A stretch of 64,000 nt of DNA, taken from assembly GCF_904846695.1 (NCBI RefSeq), contig NZ_CAJHBR010000015.1:1-64000 (forward strand). The letters are read 5' to 3'. Origin of the DNA: Psychrobacter urativorans. GTDB lineage: Bacteria; Pseudomonadota; Gammaproteobacteria; Pseudomonadales; Moraxellaceae. Shown one piece after another: positions 9,902 through 17,239 of this stretch. The notes beneath the pieces are model-generated. The model was given only the letters and a program-made list of their open reading frames with translations, had not been told where the DNA came from and ran no database searches. Every line of letters begins with the position of its first letter. Position 1 is the first letter of the stretch. The position numbers and the translations under genes were made by a program.

Positions 9902-10933
9902 ATGAAGACCTTAAGGTTAGTGCTGGTGTTATTAATACTAATCACTACAGTTATTGTTGTAAGACATAATTTTGCTAATGACAATCATAATGGCAAAAAT
10001 AGTGACTTAGACAAAGATGAGGGTAGGTGTCACGCTATGAAGAAGGCTTATGAACCATTATCTTTTATTGACCAAAAATATAAAGAAAAAGGTGATTTTA
10101 AATTTGTAATCGATAGTCAAAAAGTAGCAGAAACTAAAGCGCTTATATCTAATCATCAACTTGTTGATTTACAGCGCCAATTAGTAGCTGCGGATATGCT
10201 TTATCAACAAGTACTAGGGTTAACGGCGCCATTGGACAAACCTCGTTATCAGCGAGCTAATTATATTAAAGTTATAATGGCGCTTATAGACGGTAACGGT
10301 TTGAGTTACGATGAAGTTACTGCCGATAAAGCCTTAGATACTCTTGACTGTAATATTTCTATGAAGCTTAAAGCCACGTTAAAAGCTACTAATGGAACCC
10401 CTGCCCATGAACTGTTCCATATGTATCAAAACAGCTATTTTATGTTTAAGAATAGATGGTTAACAGAAGGCACTGCTCAGTGGTCTGAATCCTTATTAAA
10501 TAAAGGCTTAGGTAAAAGAATTAGTGCAAGCTTACCGCAGAATTTAGAGGAATTAGAAGCTACTATGCAGTTAAGCTACAATGCAAGTGCAATGTGGACT
10601 CGGCTGTTTCAGTTGGTTGACGAAAAAAAAGAGTTTAATATTCCCCGTTCTATAAAAGCCACTGCTTATACTAATGGTGATTCCATCATTAAAGACAATA
10701 AAGCCTATGGTACTTCTTTTATAAAAGTACTATTTGAAGAGCTTGAAGCACAGAGTAAACAAGCCTCAAGTGATAATGGTTGGGATACTTATAACTGGAA
10801 AGAAAGAGATCAAAAGAGCGCTGCTAGCAACAATGTTTATATCTGGAGAGCGGTTCAAAACGCAGTTAATAAGACCGTACCAGTAGAGCAACAGTCAGAG
10901 GAGTTAAAGCATTTTATTAATATTTCTTTATAA
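9902..10933 (+). CDS. membrane-anchored HExxH (gluzincin-like) metallopeptidase
   Basis: Starting at ATG 9902 the 343-residue product opens with one hydrophobic segment (MKTLRLVLVLLILITTVIVV), a signal anchor or signal peptide, so the rest is likely periplasmic. A zinc-peptidase motif HELFH (169-173) is followed 16 residues after the second histidine by a glutamate in WLTEGTAQW (Glu189), the spacing of a gluzincin third ligand. The rest is not recognised. A longer TTG-initiated frame from 9866 would place polar residues before the hydrophobic segment and is less likely. It lies 158 bases after the D,D-peptidase-like gene on the same strand; co-function is inferred only from position. Confidence 0.7.
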   Translation: MKTLRLVLVLLILITTVIVVRHNFANDNHNGKNSDLDKDEGRCHAMKKAYEPLSFIDQKYKEKGDFKFVIDSQKVAETKALISNHQLVDLQRQLVAADMLYQQVLGLTAPLDKPRYQRANYIKVIMALIDGNGLSYDEVTADKALDTLDCNISMKLKATLKATNGTPAHELFHMYQNSYFMFKNRWLTEGTAQWSESLLNKGLGKRISASLPQNLEELEATMQLSYNASAMWTRLFQLVDEKKEFNIPRSIKATAYTNGDSIIKDNKAYGTSFIKVLFEELEAQSKQASSDNGWDTYNWKERDQKSAASNNVYIWRAVQNAVNKTVPVEQQSEELKHFINISL

Positions 10934-11386
10934 GAATAAAGCTGAGCTAGATTGCGGATGATATCAAGGTAAGATCCGATTAGTTAGTATCTTCCAGCAG
11001 TCTCACAACTATTTGTGAGTATAGCGATGAAAGTATTAGGCTAGGACTATGTTTATGAGCCACTGCCTCTACGAGCAACTGCTTAAATAGAGAGAGTCGA
11101 AGGCTATGTTAAAAATACAGTTAGAGCAAATTGATTGTCAAATCAACCTTTACAAAAATATCGTTACTATTATAGGCATTGAATAAATAAATATTACAAA
11201 AATTAGCCAACTTGCCACACTAATTTTAGGGCAGCAGAGCATAATTATTGAGTGGCTTGTTAAAAAGGCTAAGATAATTGTTTAACACCGATACAAGGTA
11301 AATGACTAACTATTGGCGGAAATAACTAAGCTTTTAGCATTGAGTATTTAATAACCGTTTTTCAATAATTATTATAAGGTATTGTT
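10934..11386. other. 453-base intergenic region
   Basis: No convincing gene. It holds a hairpin CTCACAA-CTAT-TTGTGAG at 11002-11019 without a T-run, and a 26-codon frame at 11106-11186 (MLKIQLEQIDCQINLYKNIV...) preceded by GAAGG. Promoter elements for the downstream dehydrogenase are probably in the last 100 AT-rich bases, but none is clear enough to mark. Confidence 0.4.
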
Positions 11387-12181
11387 ATGCAAGAATTTAA
11401 ACATAAGCAGTTTGATGAACTGTTCGATTTGACAGGAAAGACCGCCATTGTTACTGGTGGCGCTAACGGTATCGGTAAAGCTACGGCTTTACGTTTAGCA
11501 GAAGCTGGCGCAAACATTGCCATTGCAGATTTAAAGTTAGAGGATGCTCAAGCTGCTATCAAAGATATAGAAAAACTAGGCGTTAAAGGCTTAGCGATAG
11601 AATGTAACATTCTAAAAGACGATGACTTAGTGGCTATGGTCGATAAAGTCATGGCAGAATTTGGTAGTATAAACATTCTTATTAATAACGCTGGCGGTGG
11701 TGGTGGTGGTCGTGAAAACCCATCTAAAATATCTGTCGATGATATTCGTCGTGACTTTGAGTTAAATGTGTTCAGTGGCTGGCGCTTATGCCAATTATGC
11801 GTACCGCATATGAAAAAATCTGGCTATGGTTCTATTGTATTCACAACTTCTATGTCAAGTATCAATAAAGATCCAAGCATGAGTGGTTACGCCAGCTCAA
11901 AAGCAGCTGTGAACCATATGGTAGCTAACTTAGCCCATGACTTTGGTCCAGAAGTCCGTATTAATGCTGTCGGACCAGGTGCTACTCGTACTGACGCTTT
12001 AAAAACAGTATTAACGCCTGAAATCGAAAAGAAAATGCTAGCACATACACCTATTCAGCGTTTAGGTGAAGCTGATGATATAGCAGGTGCTATGCTGTAT
12101 TTTGCCTCACCAGTTTCGACTTGGGTGAGTGGTCAGACTATATTTGTTAACGGTGGTGGTGTGCAAACACTCGATCAATAA
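11387..12181 (+). CDS. SDR-family NAD(P)-dependent dehydrogenase (7-alpha-hydroxysteroid dehydrogenase/FabG-like)
   Basis: Classical short-chain dehydrogenase of 264 residues. The cofactor-binding motif TGGANGIG is at 23-30, an aspartate after the second strand (AIADLK) points to NAD(H) preference, NNAG is at 100-103, and the catalytic triad is Ser155, Tyr168 and Lys172 (YASSK). The C-terminus WVSGQTIFVNGGG is typical of the FabG/HdhA branch. A run of six glycines follows NNA (AGGGGGGRE, about 102-110) and is longer than usual. It stands alone, upstream of a strong terminator. The substrate cannot be told from sequence; a 3-oxoacyl or hydroxysteroid-like alcohol are both possible. Confidence 0.88.
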   Translation: MQEFKHKQFDELFDLTGKTAIVTGGANGIGKATALRLAEAGANIAIADLKLEDAQAAIKDIEKLGVKGLAIECNILKDDDLVAMVDKVMAEFGSINILINNAGGGGGGRENPSKISVDDIRRDFELNVFSGWRLCQLCVPHMKKSGYGSIVFTTSMSSINKDPSMSGYASSKAAVNHMVANLAHDFGPEVRINAVGPGATRTDALKTVLTPEIEKKMLAHTPIQRLGEADDIAGAMLYFASPVSTWVSGQTIFVNGGGVQTLDQ

Positions 12182-12238
12182 TGGATTGCCGTGTTTGATT
12201 CATACAGCTATTCAAGAAAGCTTTAATAGATAATTGGT

Positions 12239-12286
12239 AAAAAGCGCGGCCTTGTTATTAAACTAATAGCGAGGCCGCGCTTTTTT
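12239..12286. terminator. bidirectional terminator
   Basis: AAAAAGCGCGGCC pairs perfectly with GGCCGCGCTTTTT (13 bp, about 21-base loop). An A-tract on one side and a T-tract on the other serve both the SDR gene (+) and the Mpo1-like gene (-). Confidence 0.9.
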
Positions 12287-12368
12287 ATTTGTGAGATATT
12301 TATGAGATAGTAGCGAAGAGTGTGCTGTTGGTATTTAATCAACTTTTCTAGAAGTTCTGATTGTTAGC

Positions 12369-12824
12369 CTAAGTGTTTTTAGAAGCTCTATTAGGTAGTA
12401 AACTATTAATAACCCACGCTGGACCAATTAATAAAAACTGTAGGTCTTTGAAAAATGAAGGTTTCTGGCCTTCGATTTTGTGACCGACGAACTGTCCAAT
12501 CCAAGCAATAACAAATACTCCCGCCCAAAGCTTAAATCCTAAAGGCAGGCTGGCCATTACCGCTAAGCAAATAGCAATAAACAACCCCATCGCTAAAAAA
12601 AGGGGAGTAGATAGCTGCATATAAAACAATAAAACCAAAGCGCTCAGTACTAGAGTGAACCATACTGATAATGACATGCCCATCCCTAAAATACTGACAA
12701 AGATAGCGGGTACGCATAGCCAGTGGATTTTTTTATTAATAAGGTTTTGATGACTTACTGCGTATTCACTGAGCCACTGTTCAAGTGAGCGCTTAGACAT
12801 CCGGGGTTGGCGAGTACGAGACAT
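12369..12824 (-). CDS. Mpo1-like (DUF962) membrane protein
   Basis: The 151-residue protein belongs by pattern to the DUF962/Mpo1 family. Yeast Mpo1 is an iron(II)-dependent dioxygenase that alpha-oxidises 2-hydroxy fatty acids. Seen here: an SHQNLINKKIHW motif with His25 and His34, four hydrophobic helices (about 33-108), and a GHKIEGQKPSFF motif with His115 and Glu118, matching the family's metal-binding pattern. The start at 12824 is set by AAGGAGG 6 bases upstream; the longer frame adds 13 residues before that site. The enzymatic role in bacteria is inferred from the yeast member. Confidence 0.82.
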   Translation of the reverse strand: MSRTRQPRMSKRSLEQWLSEYAVSHQNLINKKIHWLCVPAIFVSILGMGMSLSVWFTLVLSALVLLFYMQLSTPLFLAMGLFIAICLAVMASLPLGFKLWAGVFVIAWIGQFVGHKIEGQKPSFFKDLQFLLIGPAWVINSLLPNRASKNT

Positions 12825-13058
12825 ACTAACCTCCTTGTTAGTGATAGAGCTATTAATGATCAAGCTAAATGCTGCTATCAGTTATAGCATCATTTAACAT
12901 AGCTGACTATATTATCTAGTAAAGCGTTACACTGATAAGGTGTTATTTTAATAGTGTTAGGTATAGCAACTATTTATTAAAGACTATTCATTAGAGAGTA
13001 AGCATAACCTATACGGTCGTGTAGAGCATGCTTAGGCCCTCTAATTAAATACTCGGTT

Positions 13059-13808
13059 TTATACTGTTTTCTCTAGGGTGTTTTGCTCGCTACGATACCA
13101 CTCATAGAGTCCGACAAAAGAGTTTACTTGGTAAACCATGGTTTGAATGGCAAATATATAGTTGCCAGACATTAAGTTTACCGTCAACCAGACGAAGTTA
13201 GATAGAATCCATAGCCACCAGTTAAATGAGTAGCGCAAGATCATCGCTGCCTGCGCGGTAATGGAGATGATAAAAGCGATAACGTTAATCCAAAAGAATG
13301 AAATAAAGCCTAAAAACTTACTATTATCATCTTCTACAACGGCATAGCCATAGCTGGTCAATAGATCATTAACAGTGGGAAATAGCGCTAAACCAATAAT
13401 CATAAAGCTACCAGTAATTAGCCACACCCATTTATTAGCTGATTTAGGAATCATATCACCATCAGCATCAGTGTTTTTCGTCCAGTAGAAAAGTCCGTAT
13501 AAATGAGTGAAGAAGTTAAATAGTGGTGCTAGCATTAAGCCAACAGACCCTGCTGTCGCTTGTACTACCACTTCGCCAGCGGTTGCGCCCATACCAAAGC
13601 CGTTACCCAAGATGTTTTTTCGAAAAGACAGTGATACCACACAGACTAACCCTACGAAAGAGACGCCCAAATAAAACCAATCCAGCGTTTCATGATTAGT
13701 AGTCAACCAAAAGCCTGCAGATAATGCTAGCACTCCTGATATAAACCAAGTGACTATCCACTGTAGTGCCCATTTCCCAGTAATATTGTCCAATAGCTGA
13801 ATGCGCAT
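13059..13808 (-). CDS. pnuC: nicotinamide riboside transporter PnuC
   Basis: Inner-membrane carrier for nicotinamide riboside. The 249-residue protein has about seven to eight hydrophobic helices, including the segment FRKNILGNGFGMGATAGEVV and a late W-rich stretch (NWWLWILSNFVWLTVN) typical of PnuC. It lies downstream of nadR on the same strand, separated by about 200 bases, a classic pairing in which NadR kinase traps the imported riboside as NMN. The start at 13808 is chosen because GAGG lies 6 bases upstream; a TTG frame to 13820 runs through that ribosome site. Confidence 0.87.
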   Translation of the reverse strand: MRIQLLDNITGKWALQWIVTWFISGVLALSAGFWLTTNHETLDWFYLGVSFVGLVCVVSLSFRKNILGNGFGMGATAGEVVVQATAGSVGLMLAPLFNFFTHLYGLFYWTKNTDADGDMIPKSANKWVWLITGSFMIIGLALFPTVNDLLTSYGYAVVEDDNSKFLGFISFFWINVIAFIISITAQAAMILRYSFNWWLWILSNFVWLTVNLMSGNYIFAIQTMVYQVNSFVGLYEWYRSEQNTLEKTV

Positions 13809-14012
13809 AATTATCCTCAAAATTTTTGCTTAAAGTTGTACTTAGAATGGTACTCAAAATGGTATTTAGTAGTCGTAATTAGCATTATGTTAAAAGTTAT
13901 ATTTGAATTTGAAATCGTCATTAAGACCTTTATAAGTTAGGTCTTTGCTTAACCAAGTGACGACTATATAAATTGTTATAAGCTGTAAATTATAAGTTAT
14001 TATAGTTTTTTG

Positions 14013-15068
14013 CTAAATCGATTTACCGGTTTTGCCATAGATATGCTCATCAATAAAGGCGATTGCCTCTTGATAACGTGCATCATAGTCAGGCTTGTCT
14101 ATCAGGTGTGGGTCGATATTATGACGATCAAAAATCTCTAATAATCGCTGCTCAAAGCGTCCTCGTGATTCAGTATCTCCTAACGAGCGCATACCGTCAG
14201 CGACCCACGGTGTATTATTATCCAACATAATAGTATGGTCTAACTGAAACTCATTAATACAAGCACTGACGAGAGGATGGTTACGACCTTCGTACTCTTC
14301 ACAGAAAGCTTGAGTAGTGACAAAGTCAGTATCAACGATAGTTACTGGAGCAGTAGCGTTGGCAGTCGCTATCCGTATCGCTTGGGCATGATTTAGGGCG
14401 ATAGGGCCATAGTCACTATATTGCAGTCCAACCTCACTGCCACCTAAATCCGTACCTACATACAGCCGACCCATCTCTAACGCAAAAGTAGCACCATAAT
14501 AATTGGCTAGTTTGTGTACTAAGGTGGTTTTACCTGAGCTTTCACCACCTACGATAGCGATAGTCTTAGTATAATTACCACGAGCTTGTGGGTGCAATGC
14601 TAACCAATGCGCTACTGGATTACGAGCAATGGCGTAAGAGTCAAACTCTGGCTGCAATGGGGTAGTGGCGACAGGCATCAATAACTGCTCACATAACTCT
14701 GGTTGCGCTAGAGGATGATTATCAGCGACGAATAGTACAGTATCCTTTGGCAAGCTCAAAGCGTCCGTTAAGTGTTGCAATTTAGCGTTGCTAGTTGCTA
14801 TATCAATAATCACATCATCAAAGCGCTCATGTAAAGGTAGGGCAATCTCTTTAGTGGTATGAATATGGATAAAGGGTAGGTTAGCACAGGCCATCTGTAG
14901 CCAGCGGGCCTTGTCTTGTAAAGTAATATAAAAGTCTGGGTGTGGGGATGGATGCTTAGTGATGACGATATGCAAGCTTTTGGCTTGTCCTGCTGCTGCC
15001 AATATGCTGCGCATCTGTCCTAAATGTAGCGGTTCAAAATGTCCAATCATCAGACCAGTATCGTACAT
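14013..15068 (-). CDS. nadR: NadR-like NMN-adenylyltransferase/ribosylnicotinamide kinase, no repressor domain
   Basis: Two-domain NAD salvage protein of 351 residues, Haemophilus-like in lacking the N-terminal helix-turn-helix of enteric NadR. The kinase half has P-loop GGESSGKTT (174-182), followed by the family segments LQYSDYGPIALNHAQ, DTDFVTTQAFCEEYEG and DGMRSLG. The adenylyltransferase half has GHFEPLHLGQ at residues 9-18, where the family has PxHxGH, and EFDSYAIARNP (141-151), where the family has an ISxTxxR motif. The second histidine is glutamine, and the Ser-x-Thr-x-x-Arg element is not recognisable. Kinase activity is expected; adenylyltransferase activity is doubtful. AAGGA lies 5 bases before ATG. 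pnuC follows. Confidence 0.87.
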   Translation of the reverse strand: MYDTGLMIGHFEPLHLGQMRSILAAAGQAKSLHIVITKHPSPHPDFYITLQDKARWLQMACANLPFIHIHTTKEIALPLHERFDDVIIDIATSNAKLQHLTDALSLPKDTVLFVADNHPLAQPELCEQLLMPVATTPLQPEFDSYAIARNPVAHWLALHPQARGNYTKTIAIVGGESSGKTTLVHKLANYYGATFALEMGRLYVGTDLGGSEVGLQYSDYGPIALNHAQAIRIATANATAPVTIVDTDFVTTQAFCEEYEGRNHPLVSACINEFQLDHTIMLDNNTPWVADGMRSLGDTESRGRFEQRLLEIFDRHNIDPHLIDKPDYDARYQEAIAFIDEHIYGKTGKSI

Positions 15069-15608
15069 AATAATCCTTAAAAATTTGTTTTAAATGATAG
15101 GTTGGTTTTCTTACAAGCAGTTTTAGTTAAACCGTTAGCTTTATCAAAGACAGTAGTAGAGATCACTTTAAGGAGTGACTTATAATTGTTATTTATTGGC
15201 GCTATTTATTAACCTAATTCATTAACGTCAATTATGAACATTATTTATTGGTATGGTATAAAGGTTTGTATAGATATACAGGTGAGTTATTGTAAATACT
15301 CTTATTATCATGATTAGTGACGGTGAAAATATAAGCTGTTTTATGGTTAATGATGCCAAGTGGATAAAGAGTGTTGTAACTGGTTGAATTAAACCGTATA
15401 AAATAGTGGCAACAAAGGCGCAACAACAGGGACTCTGAAACATTTTGAAATAACTATTTAGAATCAGCTACTTACAAGGCATAATGACAGACTATGGCAA
15501 CTTTAGTTATCATAAATTCACAAAGTACGCCTACATTTTAAACAGATATAGTAGAAATGATTGCTATACTTATTGGCAAGTTAAGTAGAATAATAAGGAG
15601 TATAAGAT
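15069..15608. other. 540-base divergent intergenic region
   Basis: AT-rich stretch between nadR (-) and the PspC gene (+). Short frames exist on the minus strand but their composition is low-complexity and no ribosome site supports them. It presumably holds both promoters; no clear operator or structured RNA was seen. Confidence 0.4.
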
Positions 15609-15833
15609 TTGGCCAACTCGTCAAACAAGTTAGTAAAGTTACATCGCTCTAAGAATAATCGCATGTTAGCCGGAGTAATGGGTGGCGTTGCAGAATATGT
15701 AGGGTGGTCACCAACTTGGGTACGCCTGTTGTTCGTGATTATATCTTCTTTAAGCGTGGCAGTACCCGGAATCTTAATTTACATTGTATTATGGATTATC
15801 ATGCCTAATGCTAATGCTCAATCGTATGAATAA
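15609..15833 (+). CDS. PspC-domain small membrane protein
   Basis: 74-residue protein made of little more than a PspC domain: LHRSKNNRMLAGVMGGVAEYVG, then a W-P-rich turn and a hydrophobic hairpin (about 38-66) ending WIIMPNA. PspC proteins belong to the envelope-stress phage-shock response, but stand-alone copies like this are common and usually uncharacterised. The start is TTG at 15609 with a perfect AAGGAG 8 bases upstream; the next ATG would cut into the domain. No other psp genes are nearby. Confidence 0.85.
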   Translation: MANSSNKLVKLHRSKNNRMLAGVMGGVAEYVGWSPTWVRLLFVIISSLSVAVPGILIYIVLWIIMPNANAQSYE

Positions 15834-15879
15834 TAAAAGTCTTAATCTCAGTCTACTAGTTTGACCAAGTAATCTTATA

Positions 15880-15978
15880 GCATCACTAGATGCTAAAAAA
15901 CAAAAAGCCTGTCTAAACAGGATGACATGACATACCTTTCCTCCTACTCAGATGTTTATTCATCTGGGTATTTTTTTT
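15880..15978 (+). ncRNA. candidate small RNA or structured 3' UTR with anti-Shine-Dalgarno motif
   Basis: Three consecutive hairpins: GCATC-ACTA-GATGC (15880-15893), CCTGT-CTAA-ACAGG (15908-15921) and a terminator stem at 15945-15970, followed by eight T. Between the second and third lies an unpaired CCTTTCCTCCTA (about 15935-15946), complementary to Shine-Dalgarno sequences. This could be a stand-alone or 3'-UTR-derived RNA of the PspC transcript. No Rfam family is recognised. Confidence 0.35.
15945..15978 (+). terminator. intrinsic terminator after the PspC gene
   Basis: TACTCAGATG pairs with CATCTGGGTA (10 bp with one G-U pair, loop TTTATT), then eight T residues. It ends 190 bases before glyQ and so separates the two transcripts. 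Confidence 0.8.
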
Positions 15979-16168
15979 AATTTTATTTCTACTATCAATT
16001 AGCGTGTAAGCTTAGCGTCTATAAATTAATTGCTGTAAATATAGATAAAATAGCCATTTTTTAGTAAGGTAGGTGGTTAAACAGATACGTTATCAAATAG
16101 ACTGCATTACTTATGCACAAATAGGTTTTAGTTTTGTCTAATTTTACTCATTCCACAGTGATTCCTCT

Positions 16169-17230
16169 ATGACTTCCGAAGTTACAAATACCCAAACATT
16201 GACCTTTCAAGATTTAATTTTAACTCTACAGAACTATTGGGCCTCAAAGGGCTGTGTAGTATTACAACCTTATGATATGGAAGTGGGCGCGGGTACTTTT
16301 CATACCGCAACTTTTTTGCGTTCTTTAGGTCCTGAACGTTGGAATGCCGCTTATGTGCAACCCTCACGTCGACCAACTGATGGCCGCTATGGTGATAACC
16401 CTAACCGTTTGCAGCATTATTATCAGTTTCAAGTGGTACTCAAACCTAATCCCCCTAATATGCAAGAGCTGTATTTGGACTCTCTAAGAGCTATAGGAAT
16501 TGATCCTTTAGTTCATGACGTGCGTTTTGTGGAAGATAACTGGGAGTCGCCAACATTAGGAGCGTGGGGTCTAGGTTGGGAGATATGGCTCAATGGTATG
16601 GAAGTGACGCAGTTTACTTATTTTCAGCAAGTGGGTGGTATTGAGTGTTTCCCTGTTACGGGTGAGATTACTTATGGTCTTGAGCGTTTGGCTATGTATG
16701 TTCAAGGTGTCGATAGTGTTTACGACTTAGTCTGGGCGGATGGTGAGTTCGGCCGTGTCACTTATGGTGATGTGTTTCATCAAAACGAAGTGGAGCAGTC
16801 TACTTATAACTTTGAGCATGCTGATGTGCCAAAGATGGCTGAGTTTTTTGATTTTTACGAGCAGCAAGCGGATAAATTGGTCGCTGAAGGGTTACCACTA
16901 CCTGCTTATGAGATGGTTCTTAAAGCTTCGCATGCTTTTAACTTGCTCGATGCCCGTGGAGCGATTTCGGTCACTGAACGTCAACGTTTTATTCTACGAG
17001 TGCGTACTTTGGCACGTAAAGTAGCATTGGGCTATGTGGAAGCAAGAGCAAGGTTAGGCTTTCCATTAGCTGATGAGGCACACCGTCAGGCGGCTTTAGA
17101 TAAGTATCTACCTAAAGACAAGTCTAACGCAGACAATACTGATGCTGATGCTGATGCTGATGCTGATGCTGATGCTAATAAGTTAAACAGTAAAAAAGCT
17201 AACCACAATACTAACAATAATAATAAATAG
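16169..17230 (+). CDS. glyQ: glycyl-tRNA synthetase alpha subunit
   Basis: Catalytic alpha subunit of the heterotetrameric glycyl-tRNA synthetase. The first 312 residues follow the family closely ([53 protein letters not shown], ending ALDKYLPK). After that comes a roughly 40-residue hydrophilic tail not found in the ordinary subunit of about 300 residues, including six Asp-Ala pairs encoded by a pure hexanucleotide repeat and an Asn/Lys-rich end. The beta-subunit gene starts 9 bases after the stop with its own AGGAG, so the two are translated as a pair. Confidence 0.97.
   Translation: MTSEVTNTQTLTFQDLILTLQNYWASKGCVVLQPYDMEVGAGTFHTATFLRSLGPERWNAAYVQPSRRPTDGRYGDNPNRLQHYYQFQVVLKPNPPNMQELYLDSLRAIGIDPLVHDVRFVEDNWESPTLGAWGLGWEIWLNGMEVTQFTYFQQVGGIECFPVTGEITYGLERLAMYVQGVDSVYDLVWADGEFGRVTYGDVFHQNEVEQSTYNFEHADVPKMAEFFDFYEQQADKLVAEGLPLPAYEMVLKASHAFNLLDARGAISVTERQRFILRVRTLARKVALGYVEARARLGFPLADEAHRQAALDKYLPKDKSNADNTDADADADADADANKLNSKKANHNTNNNNK
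17141..17176 (+). repeat. (GATGCT)6 microsatellite inside glyQ
   Basis: Six perfect copies of GATGCT, in frame, encoding (Asp-Ala)6 at residues 325-336. A gain or loss of units keeps frame because the unit is six bases. Confidence 0.95.
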
Positions 17231-17239
17231 GAGCATCCC

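Noticed and set aside
15228..15443. two overlapping minus-strand frames of 61-71 codons upstream of the PspC gene
   Set aside because: AT-rich, Thr/Ile/Tyr-dominated composition, two frames open in the same DNA, and no ribosome site.
16740..17024. 94-codon frame in another phase inside glyQ
   Set aside because: Overlaps the well-supported catalytic domain of glyQ; no independent evidence.
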